A DNA stretch of 64,000 nt from Patiria miniata (Eukaryota; Echinodermata; Asteroidea; Valvatida; Asterinidae). Where the stretch lies: the NCBI RefSeq assembly GCF_015706575.1, contig NW_024037056.1:17349405-17413404 (forward strand). Direction: 5' to 3'. The position numbers and the translations under genes are program-made. Below, piece after piece: positions 30,488-42,700 of this stretch. The notes under the pieces were generated by a model. The model was not told the DNA's origin. It made no database searches and was given only the letters and a program-made list of their open reading frames with translations. How positions within the stretch are numbered: the first letter of the stretch is position 1; each line of letters opens with the position of its first letter.

Positions 30488-31585
30488 TTAATACACTGAT
30501 CGAATCTTCATACTGCAACTTTTTAAGGAATAAATATAACCCCTCCATGTATACCATGCAATGACTCGAAAGTCTCCTGGTATCTCCAAGGACGAATTAA
30601 CATACATACCGTTCAAGTTTGACAAAGAACATGTCCTGTACCACCAAGCTCCTTGCTCATCCACTGCACAGTTACGATGAGAATACCGGTCATTGTCGTT
30701 GTCTATTGTTGAAAAGAGCTGACCGTTGTGCCAGGCAAGGGAGTCTCCAGCAGTACTTTGGACATTGTACGAATCAAAACTCAAACGAAAATCCTGTCCT
30801 AGGATTTGAAACCCTCCGTACTCAGCCCAGGCTGTGTTGCCATCCCAGTCCTCCAAATTGATTCTAAGATCCCAAGATCCAGAAGAATTACTCAAGATGC
30901 GCAACTTGTCGTTGCCGAGCCAAAACTCACCAGCCAAGTCCCCAAAGCCCACGCGGTAGTCAGCCCAGTCGCGGTAGAAGTCGACACTGCCATCCTGACG
31001 CCTCTGAATGACAAGCCAGCCTCCCCCGTCGGTCTCCATGTCGCAGTACACCCTTAGACCATCAGCGAATCCCGCGGGGAATATCGTATAGATACCGCTC
31101 ACACTGTAACCTGCCTCCAGTAAACTCTGGCAATCGCTGTAACGTGGCTCCAGTGTGACAGAGAATCCGGTTGTATGAACGTCGTTGTGATCGCTAGTCG
31201 CTACGGAGAACCTAGGTGTGTCGCCATTACCATCGAAGTACACGCTGGCGTTGTCTACGACGAACTTACTCGGGACGTCAACTCGTGTGGCATTGTTGAG
31301 ATCGCATACTCGATTGAGTGGATAGTAGTTGACCGATTTGCACGCAGGTAACGAGTGACACTTGCTGACGCAAGTGACACGGCTACCAGCCGAACCTGAC
31401 CAGATGGTGGCATTTTTTAGTACTCGATTTTCAGCAGCAACGAACGCTTGTGGCAGTGTCTGCCGAGTGCAAACGGTTTCTGCAGATACATTTAGTATAT
31501 AACCGATAAAACCGAACAGCACGAACGCCATACTCAAGGCAAGTCCTCGTTTAGAGGAGCTCTTTTGAAAAGCTGCTTCATCCAT
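30488..31585 (-). CDS. FREP-like secreted lectin, class A (gene 10)
   Basis: Intronless, 365 residues from the ATG at 31585 (MDEAAFQKSSSKRGLALSM). The frame is open for 50 more codons upstream, but those read through the conserved 5' flank and are not expected to be coding. Signal peptide, class A PAN-like domain (VTCVSKCHSLPACKSVNYY), long linker (NDVHTTGFSVTLEPRY), fibrinogen domain with DNDND, NCAVDEQGAWWY, CSLSNLNG. The tail ends SMKIRSVY. The C-terminal third is almost that of class C gene 9, its neighbour. It is the outermost gene on the inverted side and mirrors gene 4. Confidence 0.9.
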   Translation of the reverse strand: MDEAAFQKSSSKRGLALSMAFVLFGFIGYILNVSAETVCTRQTLPQAFVAAENRVLKNATIWSGSAGSRVTCVSKCHSLPACKSVNYYPLNRVCDLNNATRVDVPSKFVVDNASVYFDGNGDTPRFSVATSDHNDVHTTGFSVTLEPRYSDCQSLLEAGYSVSGIYTIFPAGFADGLRVYCDMETDGGGWLVIQRRQDGSVDFYRDWADYRVGFGDLAGEFWLGNDKLRILSNSSGSWDLRINLEDWDGNTAWAEYGGFQILGQDFRLSFDSYNVQSTAGDSLAWHNGQLFSTIDNDNDRYSHRNCAVDEQGAWWYRTCSLSNLNGMYVNSSLEIPGDFRVIAWYTWRGYIYSLKSCSMKIRSVY

Positions 31586-32060
31586 TGCGGCAGAGTGAGT
31601 TCTGGAAAGACCAGCCTCGAAAGACCAGCAATTTATATTAGTTACTACACGGTATAGCTTATTAATCGAGAATGAAGAAAAATATGCGTTAGGGATATTC
31701 AATCCTTTTGCAGGACATTGCATTTGAAAGAGCATTACTCAGAACAATGCTTAATCCAAATCTCTCTCTCGCAAAATAAAATCTGCATCTGCTGTAACGA
31801 GAAAACAAGATATTACACTAAGCCTCTTACACAGTTCAAACGAGGCGTGCGGTTCTTTTTGTAATCTGATCAATGTAGCTCTCTCTCTGCAATCTGTGAG
31901 CAAATTTCACTGACAGAAAAAACCCATCGTAAAATGACCCATTGTTCAATTCCAAACCATCGTTCTTCAGAATCCATTACCGCATGGCTAATGGACCAAC
32001 GATCACTTTCGTTATTTTATTAAGAATTGTCTGATCTTCAAGGGTAAAAAAAGAAAGAAA
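31586..32060 (-). promoter_or_regulatory. Class A FREP 5' flank (gene 10)
   Basis: Inverted homologue of 12720-13177, including CCAGAACTCACTCTGCCG before the ATG, GATTAATAAGCTATACCG, TTGTTTTCTCGTTACAGCAG, GCAGATTTTATTTTG, GTAAAATGAC and ACGAAAGTGATCG farther out. It marks the outer end of the mirrored duplication. Confidence 0.55.
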
Positions 32061-33200
32061 GTAAAGCCTTGATGCATATAAGCTTAACTATAGGTACATT
32101 TGTACCTATAGTACCTTGTCTTGTACCTTGCAGTTCATATGTGTTAGGACTTAGCATTTAAATATTTTGTAGTTTGTATAATTACTCATTGTATAGCGCC
32201 ATGAGCGTCACTGAGTGATATACCTGGTGCGCTCAATAAGATGCCACTATTATTATTATACGTGTAATGGTACCATTAAGGAGACACGTTATCGTAATTT
32301 CTTCGCACGATGGGAGACATGGGTCATTTTCATGTCTCCCTAATGTCACAGCCCCCCTTTACAGGCAACGTTTTGTTGTCACAATTAGATTATATTTGTT
32401 GCTCGTGGTCTAATTAGCAAACATACCGAAATTGGTGGAGAAAGGACAAGGGAATATTGGGTTAGGGCACATTTAAGTTTGAAAAATTGAGTGCACAAGT
32501 CTATGGGAATGTCTCCCAAAATGTGCAATCCAGGGTAATTATTATTATTATTATCATTTGGAGCACAACAAAATTGGTCAGCCCGGTACACAAAACACTT
32601 AACAGGTCTTCGTTTCTGATTATAAGAGTCAGTTTAATACCCATTTATTGATAGTCAAGCACAGAGTGAGCCTGTTTCATTTTGTGCATTGTTTGGTATT
32701 TTTTTAATTTAATGTTTTGATGTCTTGATTCCTATTTGTTGTTTTTTTATTGTAAATTAATCAATTCATCCATCCGTCTTTGGCGCTTGCGCTGTTGGAT
32801 GATGAATGAAATAAATAAAATAAATAAAATGTGTTTCGAGCGAATAGCAAAGGTAGATTCCTTTTCTGGTATGCAAACATCCTAAGCATTGGTGTATTAA
32901 AGTATACATCACTATTTTGGGTCTTTTTTTTACCAAAAATGTCCATGCTGCAACTTTTCTTGGTGATGTGTCTTTATTAAGGGGCCTTCAGCGTGCAAGT
33001 GTTGATGGTAACCCCGCCCCCTCATCTCCGTCATTCGCAAAATATAACATCCAAGCATTAAAAACGTCACCGTCTTGTAAGACGTGGATCGTTCCATTGG
33101 TCAAATCAGATTAAGTTCACATGCATTTCATTTGCAGTCATGTAATATATACATCTTAGATTTATTAATGGGCCTACGACTTCATAAGTGGAACACGCGT
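32061..33200. other. Intergenic DNA between FREP cluster and otopetrin gene
   Basis: No gene seen. Holds a small inverted motif (GGGAGACATGGG / CATGTCTCCC, 32310-32341), an ATT-type microsatellite (32538-32553) and ATAAATAA runs (32808-32828). Confidence 0.5.
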
Positions 33201-33220
33201 TAAACTGATTTAAATCTGTC

Positions 33221-33428
33221 CAATGGACCGATCCAGTAAGCACCGTCCCATAGTATTCTGACCAATCGCAGCCGTGATTTATGTACGACGTGCGTGCACA
33301 AAAGTCCGACATGCGTGCACGCGCGTATGATGCGCGCGGCAGGAAAATGCAGTGTGGCATTGGAGCGGAGCGCGTGTTAATTTGCCCACTTGCGCGCAGT
33401 GGGAGGGACTTACTGGATCGGTCCATTG
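33221..33428. mobile_element. MITE with 20-base perfect inverted ends
   Basis: CAATGGACCGATCCAGTAAG at 33221-33240 and its exact complement at 33409-33428. The inside has GCGTGCACGCGCGTATGATG and is non-coding. A relative with similar right end (GGATCGGTCCATTG) is at 47319-47517. Confidence 0.8.
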
Positions 33429-33702
33429 TCTCCCCATTTTGTAATGGAACGTCCCATAATCTCCCCAACCCTTAATTCTCTCTTCCTTTTTTTTAGCTGG
33501 AGTTGCCGATATACGTCAACTGCAATGCACTTCCGACCTCCGTCAGTAACACGTTCTTCCTATCGCAAGTCAACGTGGCTCGAGTCTAGGCACAGGCGAC
33601 TGTGTCTTTTCCATCGACAAGAAGTTAAAAAAAAAGATTGAGTGGTAATTAATTGACTGACAACGTGACCTGTTAGTTGTGGAGAGGGCTGACCGGCGCG
33701 CG

Positions 33703-33711
33703 GCATAAAAA
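33703..33711 (+). promoter_or_regulatory. TATA-like box of the otopetrin gene
   Basis: CATAAAAAG in a GC-rich setting (GACCGGCGCGCGG just before it), about 80 bases ahead of the first coding ATG at 33792. Spacing suits transcription starting near 33735. Confidence 0.45.
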
Positions 33712-33791
33712 GCACGGGAGATTGGTTAGAGTGGACGGGGCGCTAAGTGGGTAAGTTCGGTGCAGCAGTCGTCTTCACTAGGCCTTCCCGG

Positions 33792-36700
33792 ATGCATGTG
33801 GTCCCATTTCGTGGGGGAGCCCAGCCTGGTCAGCAGCAGTGCTCATCCCTCGGACGTGGGCAGCGGTACCAGCAGGACTACAACCGGGTAGACCACAACC
33901 GGCCTCCATCCCTCAACTTGGCTTCGCTGCAGCAGAACTTTAACTCACTGTGGGACCGGACCAAGAAGAAAGTCAACAAAGGTAGGAGTGGAAAAGTGAT
34001 TAAAACAAGTCAAATAAGGCGTGGTTTGAAAATAAGAAGAACGTCTGCATGATTCAAGTTAGGAGACCCATTTTAGAACTTGAAAGCTATGTTTTCTTAA
34101 ACTTCCAAATAACAAAGCTCTTGTAAAAAAGTTGAAATCAGCGCGAACTCAAGAAAATAACTTCCATTTTGGCGTATGAGATTAATATGGAATTTGTAAA
34201 TGACAAGGAATTTCTAAGTTACAACAAATTTGGACAGTTTTTAACCAATTCTTTGAACTAGGCCTAAATGGAAAATAACAATATCTGAACCTAAAGTGAC
34301 TTTTCCCACTTTTTGCTATATGATTATTTATACTATAATACACAAATAGAAATGAATTGGCCAACTTTCCGAACAGGAAAGACATTTTTAATTATAACCA
34401 CAGATTTGCAAAAACGTGCAGTTTGATGATAGCCTGGTCTTTGCAGATGCTGTGGTACTTGCCATAGTGTTGTCCATACCGCCGATGAAGAGGCTAGCCC
34501 AGGCTATGATTTGACTTGCTCCTATGATTCATGCTTAGCTGCTTCCGGACCAATTATAGAGCGCGTGCTGACAAGAAATCTTTCGGTTTTCTAGGCGTTT
34601 CAATAAAGCCAGAGTTTAAAATGACATGGCTCTGAACTTTTATCTACAAATAAATGTCTGTATTTCCTTTATTGTCTGTGAAAGGCAAGAAGTAAGACAT
34701 CTACATGCAGTAGCGAAATGTGTCATCCTAAGATGCCATATTACAGTTTCATTGGAATTCTTAAGTACTTTCGTGCAGTAACAATAGTCTTCTTGTACCA
34801 ATCTATATTTCCATACAAAAAGGAACTGGTTATTTCCGAGTCCTTATTATAATGGTAAGGAGTGATCGAAAAACAAAAACTGAAAATTGTAAAGTTGTAA
34901 TTAAATCACTGGCAACCGTATATGCGCATCATATTTGGTCTTCTGAATGAAAAGCTAAAAATGGCTGTCGAAATCACTATTTTTTTTAATGACGCAATAA
35001 ACACACGCTCTCTTTTGGAGGGAATAGACAATAATCACCTCCCTTTGTTTGCTATCATAATTCGCCATATCCTGTTATGTTGTTTCACATCTCTTCTTCC
35101 AAGAAGACAATGTTATGACAGTTAAGTGCCTCTTACATAATTGTGTCCATCACTGTGAAACTTACACCTGTTATATCAGTAATATAGATTCATCTCCACA
35201 ATTAAAACGAATTTTAAAAGAAAACTTTCGATCCAGAATAACAGGTCTCTTTTATTCAGTCAGTTGTCAGGCGGTAACGTTTAGTCTCGTGGGGAGAATC
35301 CTGAGGTAAATGACGCACAGTGTAAAGCCAAATTCGGCAGGCTTGGCTTTAATTTTAGCCCAGATTTTTTTTTAAGGGAACTGAGGGTTGGTCAGAAATA
35401 TCTGCCTTCCACAGGAAGTTGATAGGACGAGTGTCTAACTCCGACAAGGCTCAGACTGAGTCACGATATTTCTGCCTCAATTTCCAGCCGGCGCGTGATG
35501 AGCAGTACAGTGCCTTAAAATAGGCGCAGTTACATAAACAGGCCTACAGCCAGGCTGATATTCGAGGTGGCATTTGTTTTAATTTAAATGAAGGAGCGAC
35601 CTTATTAGTAGATGTGGACCCTTTCCACTCAAAGTGTACGAACAATACAAGGCATGGACTTGAACTATTTGGAAGTTATTCATATGATGGAATTTGCGTT
35701 TGGGTGACGCAAATCCATTAGGTTTTGCTTCTTCACAGACTGTTTGTCAGTTAAAACCCATGGAAAAGTAAGGAAGCACTATACAAGAACAGAAGTAATC
35801 ATTTGTATAAGCTGTTGTAGTTGCGACTGCTTCATCAGATGCAATGAACAGGGGCATCATCACGCAAGGCTTGTACAATAATTATGTGCCTTTCTTTAGT
35901 GCATCAGATGAAGTAGTTGTAGCTGAAAAAGCTTATGCAAACTTTTAGTTTTTTTTCTGGTAAGTCATTAAGTAAGTGGGACCTTACTTTTCCCTTGTTT
36001 GTGCCTGACTAACGTGGCTGCCCACCACTTATGGTTAGTAAAAGTACTTAAACATAATAAGTTAAGGTACTTAAACTCGTTTTAGTTAAAGTACTAACAT
36101 TTTGTGTTAAATAAAGTACTTAAAATACTTCTGGTTTTTTGTGACAAGTATTAAGATGAAAAGGTGACTCCAATCGAGTTTTGGGTAGAAATTTTAGATA
36201 AATTAGGTAGGACTATACATTTCATTTGAAGTAAAACAAAGGAAATAAATAATGTGTTTTGTAAAAAAAAGAAAACCCATTTTCAACGCCGCATTACAGC
36301 GGTGCTGTACAATAGCAATCTAATTAATGAGAAAAGTTGCTTGTCTCTCATGACACAATGATCAAAAAATGTCCATTTCCGACAGTGTCCCCTACCCACA
36401 TAGTTACCAGTTCTGTGTTGTTAACCCCGTTGACCTTTGACCCTCCAAAGATGCAATGATTCATGGGAAGGATGTTGCTCAATGGCATACTTAATTAATT
36501 GAGGAAACGCACAAGCGGTCAGGACTTGATGTAATACAGTCCCCCTACTCCCACGTAACGTTCCCGGATATTGCGCAGGCGTGGGTGTCCTAGAGAAAAT
36601 TGACCTTCCAAATTAAGGTACCTGAAGTTCAAAGTTAAGTCGTGTGTCAGAGACAGGTCTTGAACATGGTTGCCGGACAACCTTGCCTTTGCAATGGACG

Positions 36701-39700
36701 TTATTGCTCAGTTACAATTGTTGTTTTTCATCCATGCTACCGGATTTTGAATTTTTCTAACGTCACGAGATATTTGCTAAGATTTTGTTTGTGGGATCTC
36801 AAGAAAATCTATGCAGAAAATGTATACTTGGAAACCATTACTGGAAGGGTTTTTCAACTCTTGGTGGCGGTATTAGCCCGCATCATAACATACAACTTGT
36901 ATTGTAGTTCAATTACTATTGAACTTGTTGCAAATCGCAAAGTTTCCGGTCAAATAAAAAAGAATGTTAACCAAAGAAGACCCAATGACAGTCTTGTAAT
37001 CTAACCTCGTAAATATTCACATATTAACAGCCTACAAGTACAAGCGTCCTCTGTCAAACGGCAGATGTAGGTAGTGGACACCTTGTCTTAAGAAAACAAT
37101 GGAGAAAATACAGTTCCTATTTGATTACGGATGTTATTTCGATATACATAATTACGACATAGGCAATGCACCTAGTGGAAATCTCAAAGAACGCTCCTTT
37201 TCAATTACATTTTTCTCCAGTATCCAACTTTAATCCCTGGCTTTCACAGTCTATCCACTTCAAAAATCACTGATTCAAATCGCGTCTATTTATGGGCTTC
37301 GGTCGACTGGAAATGAGTCACTGTTATCCGATCTCCCAGCCTGATCTGGTATTGCAAAATTCGCGGTATAAAGGCCTTACTTGTTACTGCTACGTTGAGA
37401 CTGTACTGTAGTGATTAACTGTAGTGTTCTGGACCTCCGTTAAAGGGACTGTACGACGTACATTTGCTTTTGTTATAGACAAATATTGTTAAACTGACTT
37501 GTTTCACGTTTTGGGCTTGTAGATGCTTGAAAAGCCAAGAAAACTAATCTGTTCTTGTAGTCTGGTTCCCTGACCCCACTTCAGAATTGAGCTTTCATAC
37601 TTTTTTCTTGGTCTAAACCATTGATCTCAAACCAAGAACTCTTGGGTTGCAGCATATTTGATTGGTAGCCGCAATATCAAATCTAGAAATCTGAACCGAG
37701 TGTGCCCAAAAATACATACTTGATTTTAATACCATATCACAAAATTAGTCTTTCTTTCATGTTCGGTGATTCGGTCTTTCTTTTATTCTAAAAGGTTATT
37801 CGGTGCATAGTTACGAGGGGTTTGTATTTGGCATGCGTGGGAGTTGGTGGTTGCTGTGATGAGGCAAGGTTGGGGAAACTTTAAATCCTTGTGTGATCAG
37901 GGAAGCAGGTGCTGATTACACCCATGCCTTTCCGAACTATGACAATAATTTGTCATGATAGGCCGATTAAGGGTGCAGTATAGGCCAACTGTAAAAAATA
38001 ATGGTTAAACACTGTCGGGCAAAATATTTTTAAATAGTACCCCTTAGATCAAACCTACTACCCCACCGCCATATTGAAGGGTGTCGTTGGAGGGAGTTTG
38101 TACACCTGCTAATTAACATATCGCGGTAGAATCGCGTACAAATGGACGCGGAACGCGCCAAATCCGAGACAAACAACTGAACGAACACGTAATAGACCGC
38201 TTGCAGACGCGTTCGATAATCGACGCGCGAAGGCGCGCGACGCCATGTTGTGGGACAGGCGTATATATATCCACGCACATTTTGTCCCATAACATGGCGT
38301 CGCTCACCTTAGCGCGTCAATTATCGAACGCGTCTGCAAGCGGTCTATTCCATATGGTTGTCTAAGGGGCGCGGCTAACTCGCAAACTGCGATAGGTCAA
38401 TTCAGGATCAACACATTCGCGTGCGCATGACACGTGCACGCAGAATATTTGCGTGTTCATCACATAGATATAGAATATTCTATATCTATGGTTCATCATG
38501 GGTGCGTTCGAGAAGCTTACACGTGTAAGTAAAATTTACTGGATAGCGTTCGATGAACGAGTCATCACGTGATACTCGTGTCTGCACCGGTGTCAACCAC
38601 CAGTGCGCCAGCTCGCCAGCAGGTCTCCGGTGGCTGCCCGGATGCAATGATAAACCGGACACTTTCGTGGCTAGCTAGAATGAACTCCTGAAATTCTGTT
38701 GTTTGTCTGTCTGTTAACTTAATATAATCAGCTACAAGTTCAATTGATATACGTTCTCGACAACATTTTACTATTACTGCAGGATGCTAAGCGTTTTGTC
38801 TGAGGTCCCCAACGCGGAAGGCCCAGAGCCGAGGCCCAGGTCGACGCTTGCGTTCATCCGCAACCCTTCGTCATTGCTCGAATCAGCACTGCTATTTTTA
38901 GAGAAATGGCTGGTCCATGCTTTCGAAACAGGAAGCACGGATTTTGACCCACGATACTTCCAAACTGGGCCCGTTCCTTATGGCTTATCAGCGTCATAAG
39001 TCAAGCTTACAGGTCTGGTGTATGACATCCAGAATATCTTAAACTGCTGAGTAAAAATGCAAGTCTAGACTTGTGTCCCTGTGGGCAGTCTTCATACAAG
39101 CCGTCTTTTATACGGATTATGGATTGAGTAGGACACGCTTAATTGTTACAAACGTCTTCTTAAAAGATTACAAATCAAGAAAAGGTGTACAGTCACCAAC
39201 ACTGCAACTTGTGATGATAGGAAAGCAAGACCATTAAACGGCAAAATACAAGGAAAAGACGAAACATATGTAATTGTTAGGGGGCTACCATATGGGGCTA
39301 CCTTTACTGAAAGAGATCATTCATAACGTGGGTTCTCGTTGCAAACTGTCTGCTTGCTGTATTACTTCTTAGATGGAGTGTTCATAACGGTGCTTATGAC
39401 CAATTTCTCATGTCACCGAGCAAGTTACTTTACTGGGAATATGAAATAGTTATTGTGCTTCATGTGGTACGGGGAACATACCAATGATAGACGCAGCCAG
39501 AAAGATGCCCCTTAAGCACGGGTTATAATGGGGACATTCCTCCACACATAGAGCAAGTGGCCCGCATGACTGCACAGCCTTTGTGTGGTAGCGGGACTGC
39601 ACAAAAGCAGCAGCTGTGGAACTACCCACTAGCCGTGTGCCACGGCATACCACAGCTGGCAAAACATGCATTCCAATGAGGATTAGCGGCCGCGGCCATG

Positions 39701-42700
39701 ACCGCTCCCCGGGCCCATGGGGTTAAAAAAAAACCGGTTGTTGCTCCCAACTGAAGGTTGAGTTTTCTGTCGAGTGCATGCGCCTCCTGGGAGGACGCTA
39801 AGATTCACAATATATTATATATACATTATTGCAGCGCCAGTATACGCGAAGCTTAGTAATTCCATGGTTAATTTCGGGCCTTTTCTATGTTCATACTATT
39901 GTCAAAAGATGATTTTACAAAAAAAAGGTGTCTCTTTAATTGTATGTTTTTGTAAGAAAGCTTAAAGTTCACTGTCAGTAAAAAATTGTCGAGATGATTT
40001 CATTAAAATGCATCGAAGACAAAATGTTATCAGCTAATTTGTTGATAAATAGCACCTCCACTCACTCACGCCCTTCCCTCCCCACATCCCCCCCCCCAAA
40101 AAAAAAATTTAAGGAAGTGATAATCTGCAACATTTAGTGTAGACGTTTATTTCATGGATGGTTGTTTTATTGTCTTTACGCCGTTCTTGCTGTTGGATCT
40201 CCCATTTATTTCAATTACAAAATAGCATTGGTTTCCAAAATAATCCTTTCTCGTTCTGCACAGCCTACAACATCGTCTACTCTCCCGATCCGCCGAGTGA
40301 GAATTACCGCGTGCAAGAAGCAGACGGGACAGAGATGGGAAGCCTGGAGCTGAGTCTACGATACCCGACAGGGGTTCATATTGGAGTCGAACCGGAGACC
40401 CATCACTACAACGAGAGGCTCATGGAGGATGGGCACGATGACGATAAGTGAGTCTGATATAGGCGATAAATTAACCTATTGCGTTAGAATCGCGTCAACG
40501 CAGCTTGTGAAATATTGACCAATTACATGATATACAAATGGACGCGGAACGCGCAAAATCTGAGACAAACAAAACTTAACGTACACATTCCATAGGGTGT
40601 TCTAAGGGGCGTGGCTAACTCGCAAATTTAATGGCGATAGGTCAATTGTACGCGATCGTAGAAAATTGGGAACTTGTGTTACTTGTACTTCGGATATCTC
40701 AAAAGTTTCTATCCATCCCTTTAGATTTGACTCATCGAGATTTCACTGTACATCACACGATGCTGACGTCAGTACTCAATGCAATGAAGTAAAATAATAA
40801 TAATAATAATAATACAAATAACAAAAATATAATGCATTATCATTATTATTTATTTTCTGGTAGAGAAACCAAGAATTACTCAAAATCTTTACAGGAAAGG
40901 GAATGGCGACAATTTTGTTTAAACTGTTGGAAGGAAACCACAGAAGAAAAATCAGTATGGCAAAGGACGGAATCTGGTAAAGGATGAGCACCCATTTAAC
41001 ATGTGGACCTGGGTGGGACTCGAACCCGGGCCATATGACAGACAAGGAAATAACCACGGACTCCCGTCATGTTGCTGAGATCTCGAACCCAGGCAGTGAA
41101 TACATTTTTTGTTCCATTTTAGTGACGATGTCTGGACCCTCCTGAGCATGATGCACGCCATGGTGGTGGTGACCATCGTCATTGTCCTAGACACGGCTCA
41201 GATATTCCTCCGCTACTCCGAGGGAGTGAACGCTGTCACGCCGGCACACGTTGAAGGCTTCTTCATCATGTTGTACCTGATCTCCATCGCCTGGATACTG
41301 GTGGTAGTGGTGCTCAAGCGGCCGCTACCGGCCAGCGATGACGAGGAGCGGACGGACGCCGAGGCTGGAAGCCGGTACTTGTACGGTAAGATGATCAAAT
41401 AAGAACCAAGTCGCACCAGGGGATATGTACGTGTTCTACATAACACCGAGGACCGATACACAAAGGAAGAACTGAGATCCTTTCAGTCCTCGGGAGTCGG
41501 GTCTTTTGTCGGAAACGGTCCCCTGTAGTTAGTTAGTGTGCTTAGTCTATGGGAAAGTGTTATATTACAGGGACAAAGGGAAACACAAAGCATTGTCCTC
41601 GAGAGTATGGTAAAACACGGGTGCGTGCGCTAATATCATGGAACTGCATGGTAAGCACAGACATTTGCTAAGCACAGAAGATTATTGCTTAGCACAACTT
41701 GGTTACCAGCCAAGATGTCATGGAAGTACATTGGTTTTGACTGGATCCCAGCGTCTTAGCATAACTACATGAAATGGCCTCAGGCAAAGTGTGCTACTTG
41801 GAGGCAGCCAAATGTACTGTATGCACAAGAAACGTTCGGGAACAACAATTTCACAAGAACGAATAACTTGCCGAGGATAAGTTAGACTTATGATTTCCTC
41901 GTGAAATATACGGATGGAAATCGAGGTTGATGGCGGGAATCAATGCGTAAACGATTTTCTTGTGAAACGTTGTAGACTTGTGTGTACCTCTTTTGTGCGT
42001 TAGATTCCTTAAAGTGCAGCGTTGTGTCTTTATCAAGTGCTATTATGTAATGTTATTGGAGCACTTGGCTTTTTTAAGAGCTGATGTGGATTCCAATATA
42101 GGGCATACATGGGTAGACAAGAGCAGGACAGTGATGCCATCTAAGGCGATGTAAACAAAACAGATGAATATTCTCCAATCTGGATATTTCCACGAAGTTC
42201 GTTATGGTGTTCACTTCTTCTCTGACCCAATTCAATAATTTAATCCAATCAGAATCTACCAACGCAAGCACTCCCAATCCTAACACAGCCTACTTAAGGA
42301 GCAGCATCTCCAACTCTCCCCAGTCTCCTGATCATGACGAGAGCAAGCTAGTCAGAAAGTTGAGACCAAAGACAAGTTCGTTTAGAACTTAAAGCAGGGA
42401 TAATCTTATCAGAACTAAAACTACTTAGCAAAAGTTGATAATATGCAGGACAAGTTCTTATCAGAACTAAATATCTACTCAGCGACAGTAGTTATCACCA
42501 CATGGTGTTACCGCAAAACGAAACGATACTGATACTCCACCATGCAAAGCCTAATAATCTTATAGTCTAATTCTGTTAAGTCAAAGTGAATGAAGTTCTT
42601 TCCACCGTATTACCTGGTAAACGAGCGGATTTCTTTTTCTCTTTCAGTGGGTCTTCTCTTCTTCGGGATCGGTGGTTCCCTGTGGATGATCATGAGGACC

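Noticed and set aside
31586-31735. 50-residue N-terminal extension of FREP gene 10
   Set aside because: It reads through the class A 5' flank that is not open in genes 1 and 4. The MDEA start is shared by all class A genes.
33747-33791. Otopetrin start 15 codons upstream
   Set aside because: The upstream codon is GTG, not ATG, and it overlaps a donor-like GTAAGT. The ATG at 33792 is preferred.
38783-38999. Possible extra otopetrin exon after TATTACTGCAG
   Set aside because: Out of phase with exon 1, no donor before its stop, and exon 1 joins exon 2 (40264) in phase without it.
39450-39671. 73-codon minus-strand frame
   Set aside because: No splice or domain support. Lies within otopetrin intron 1 and looks like repeat-derived DNA.
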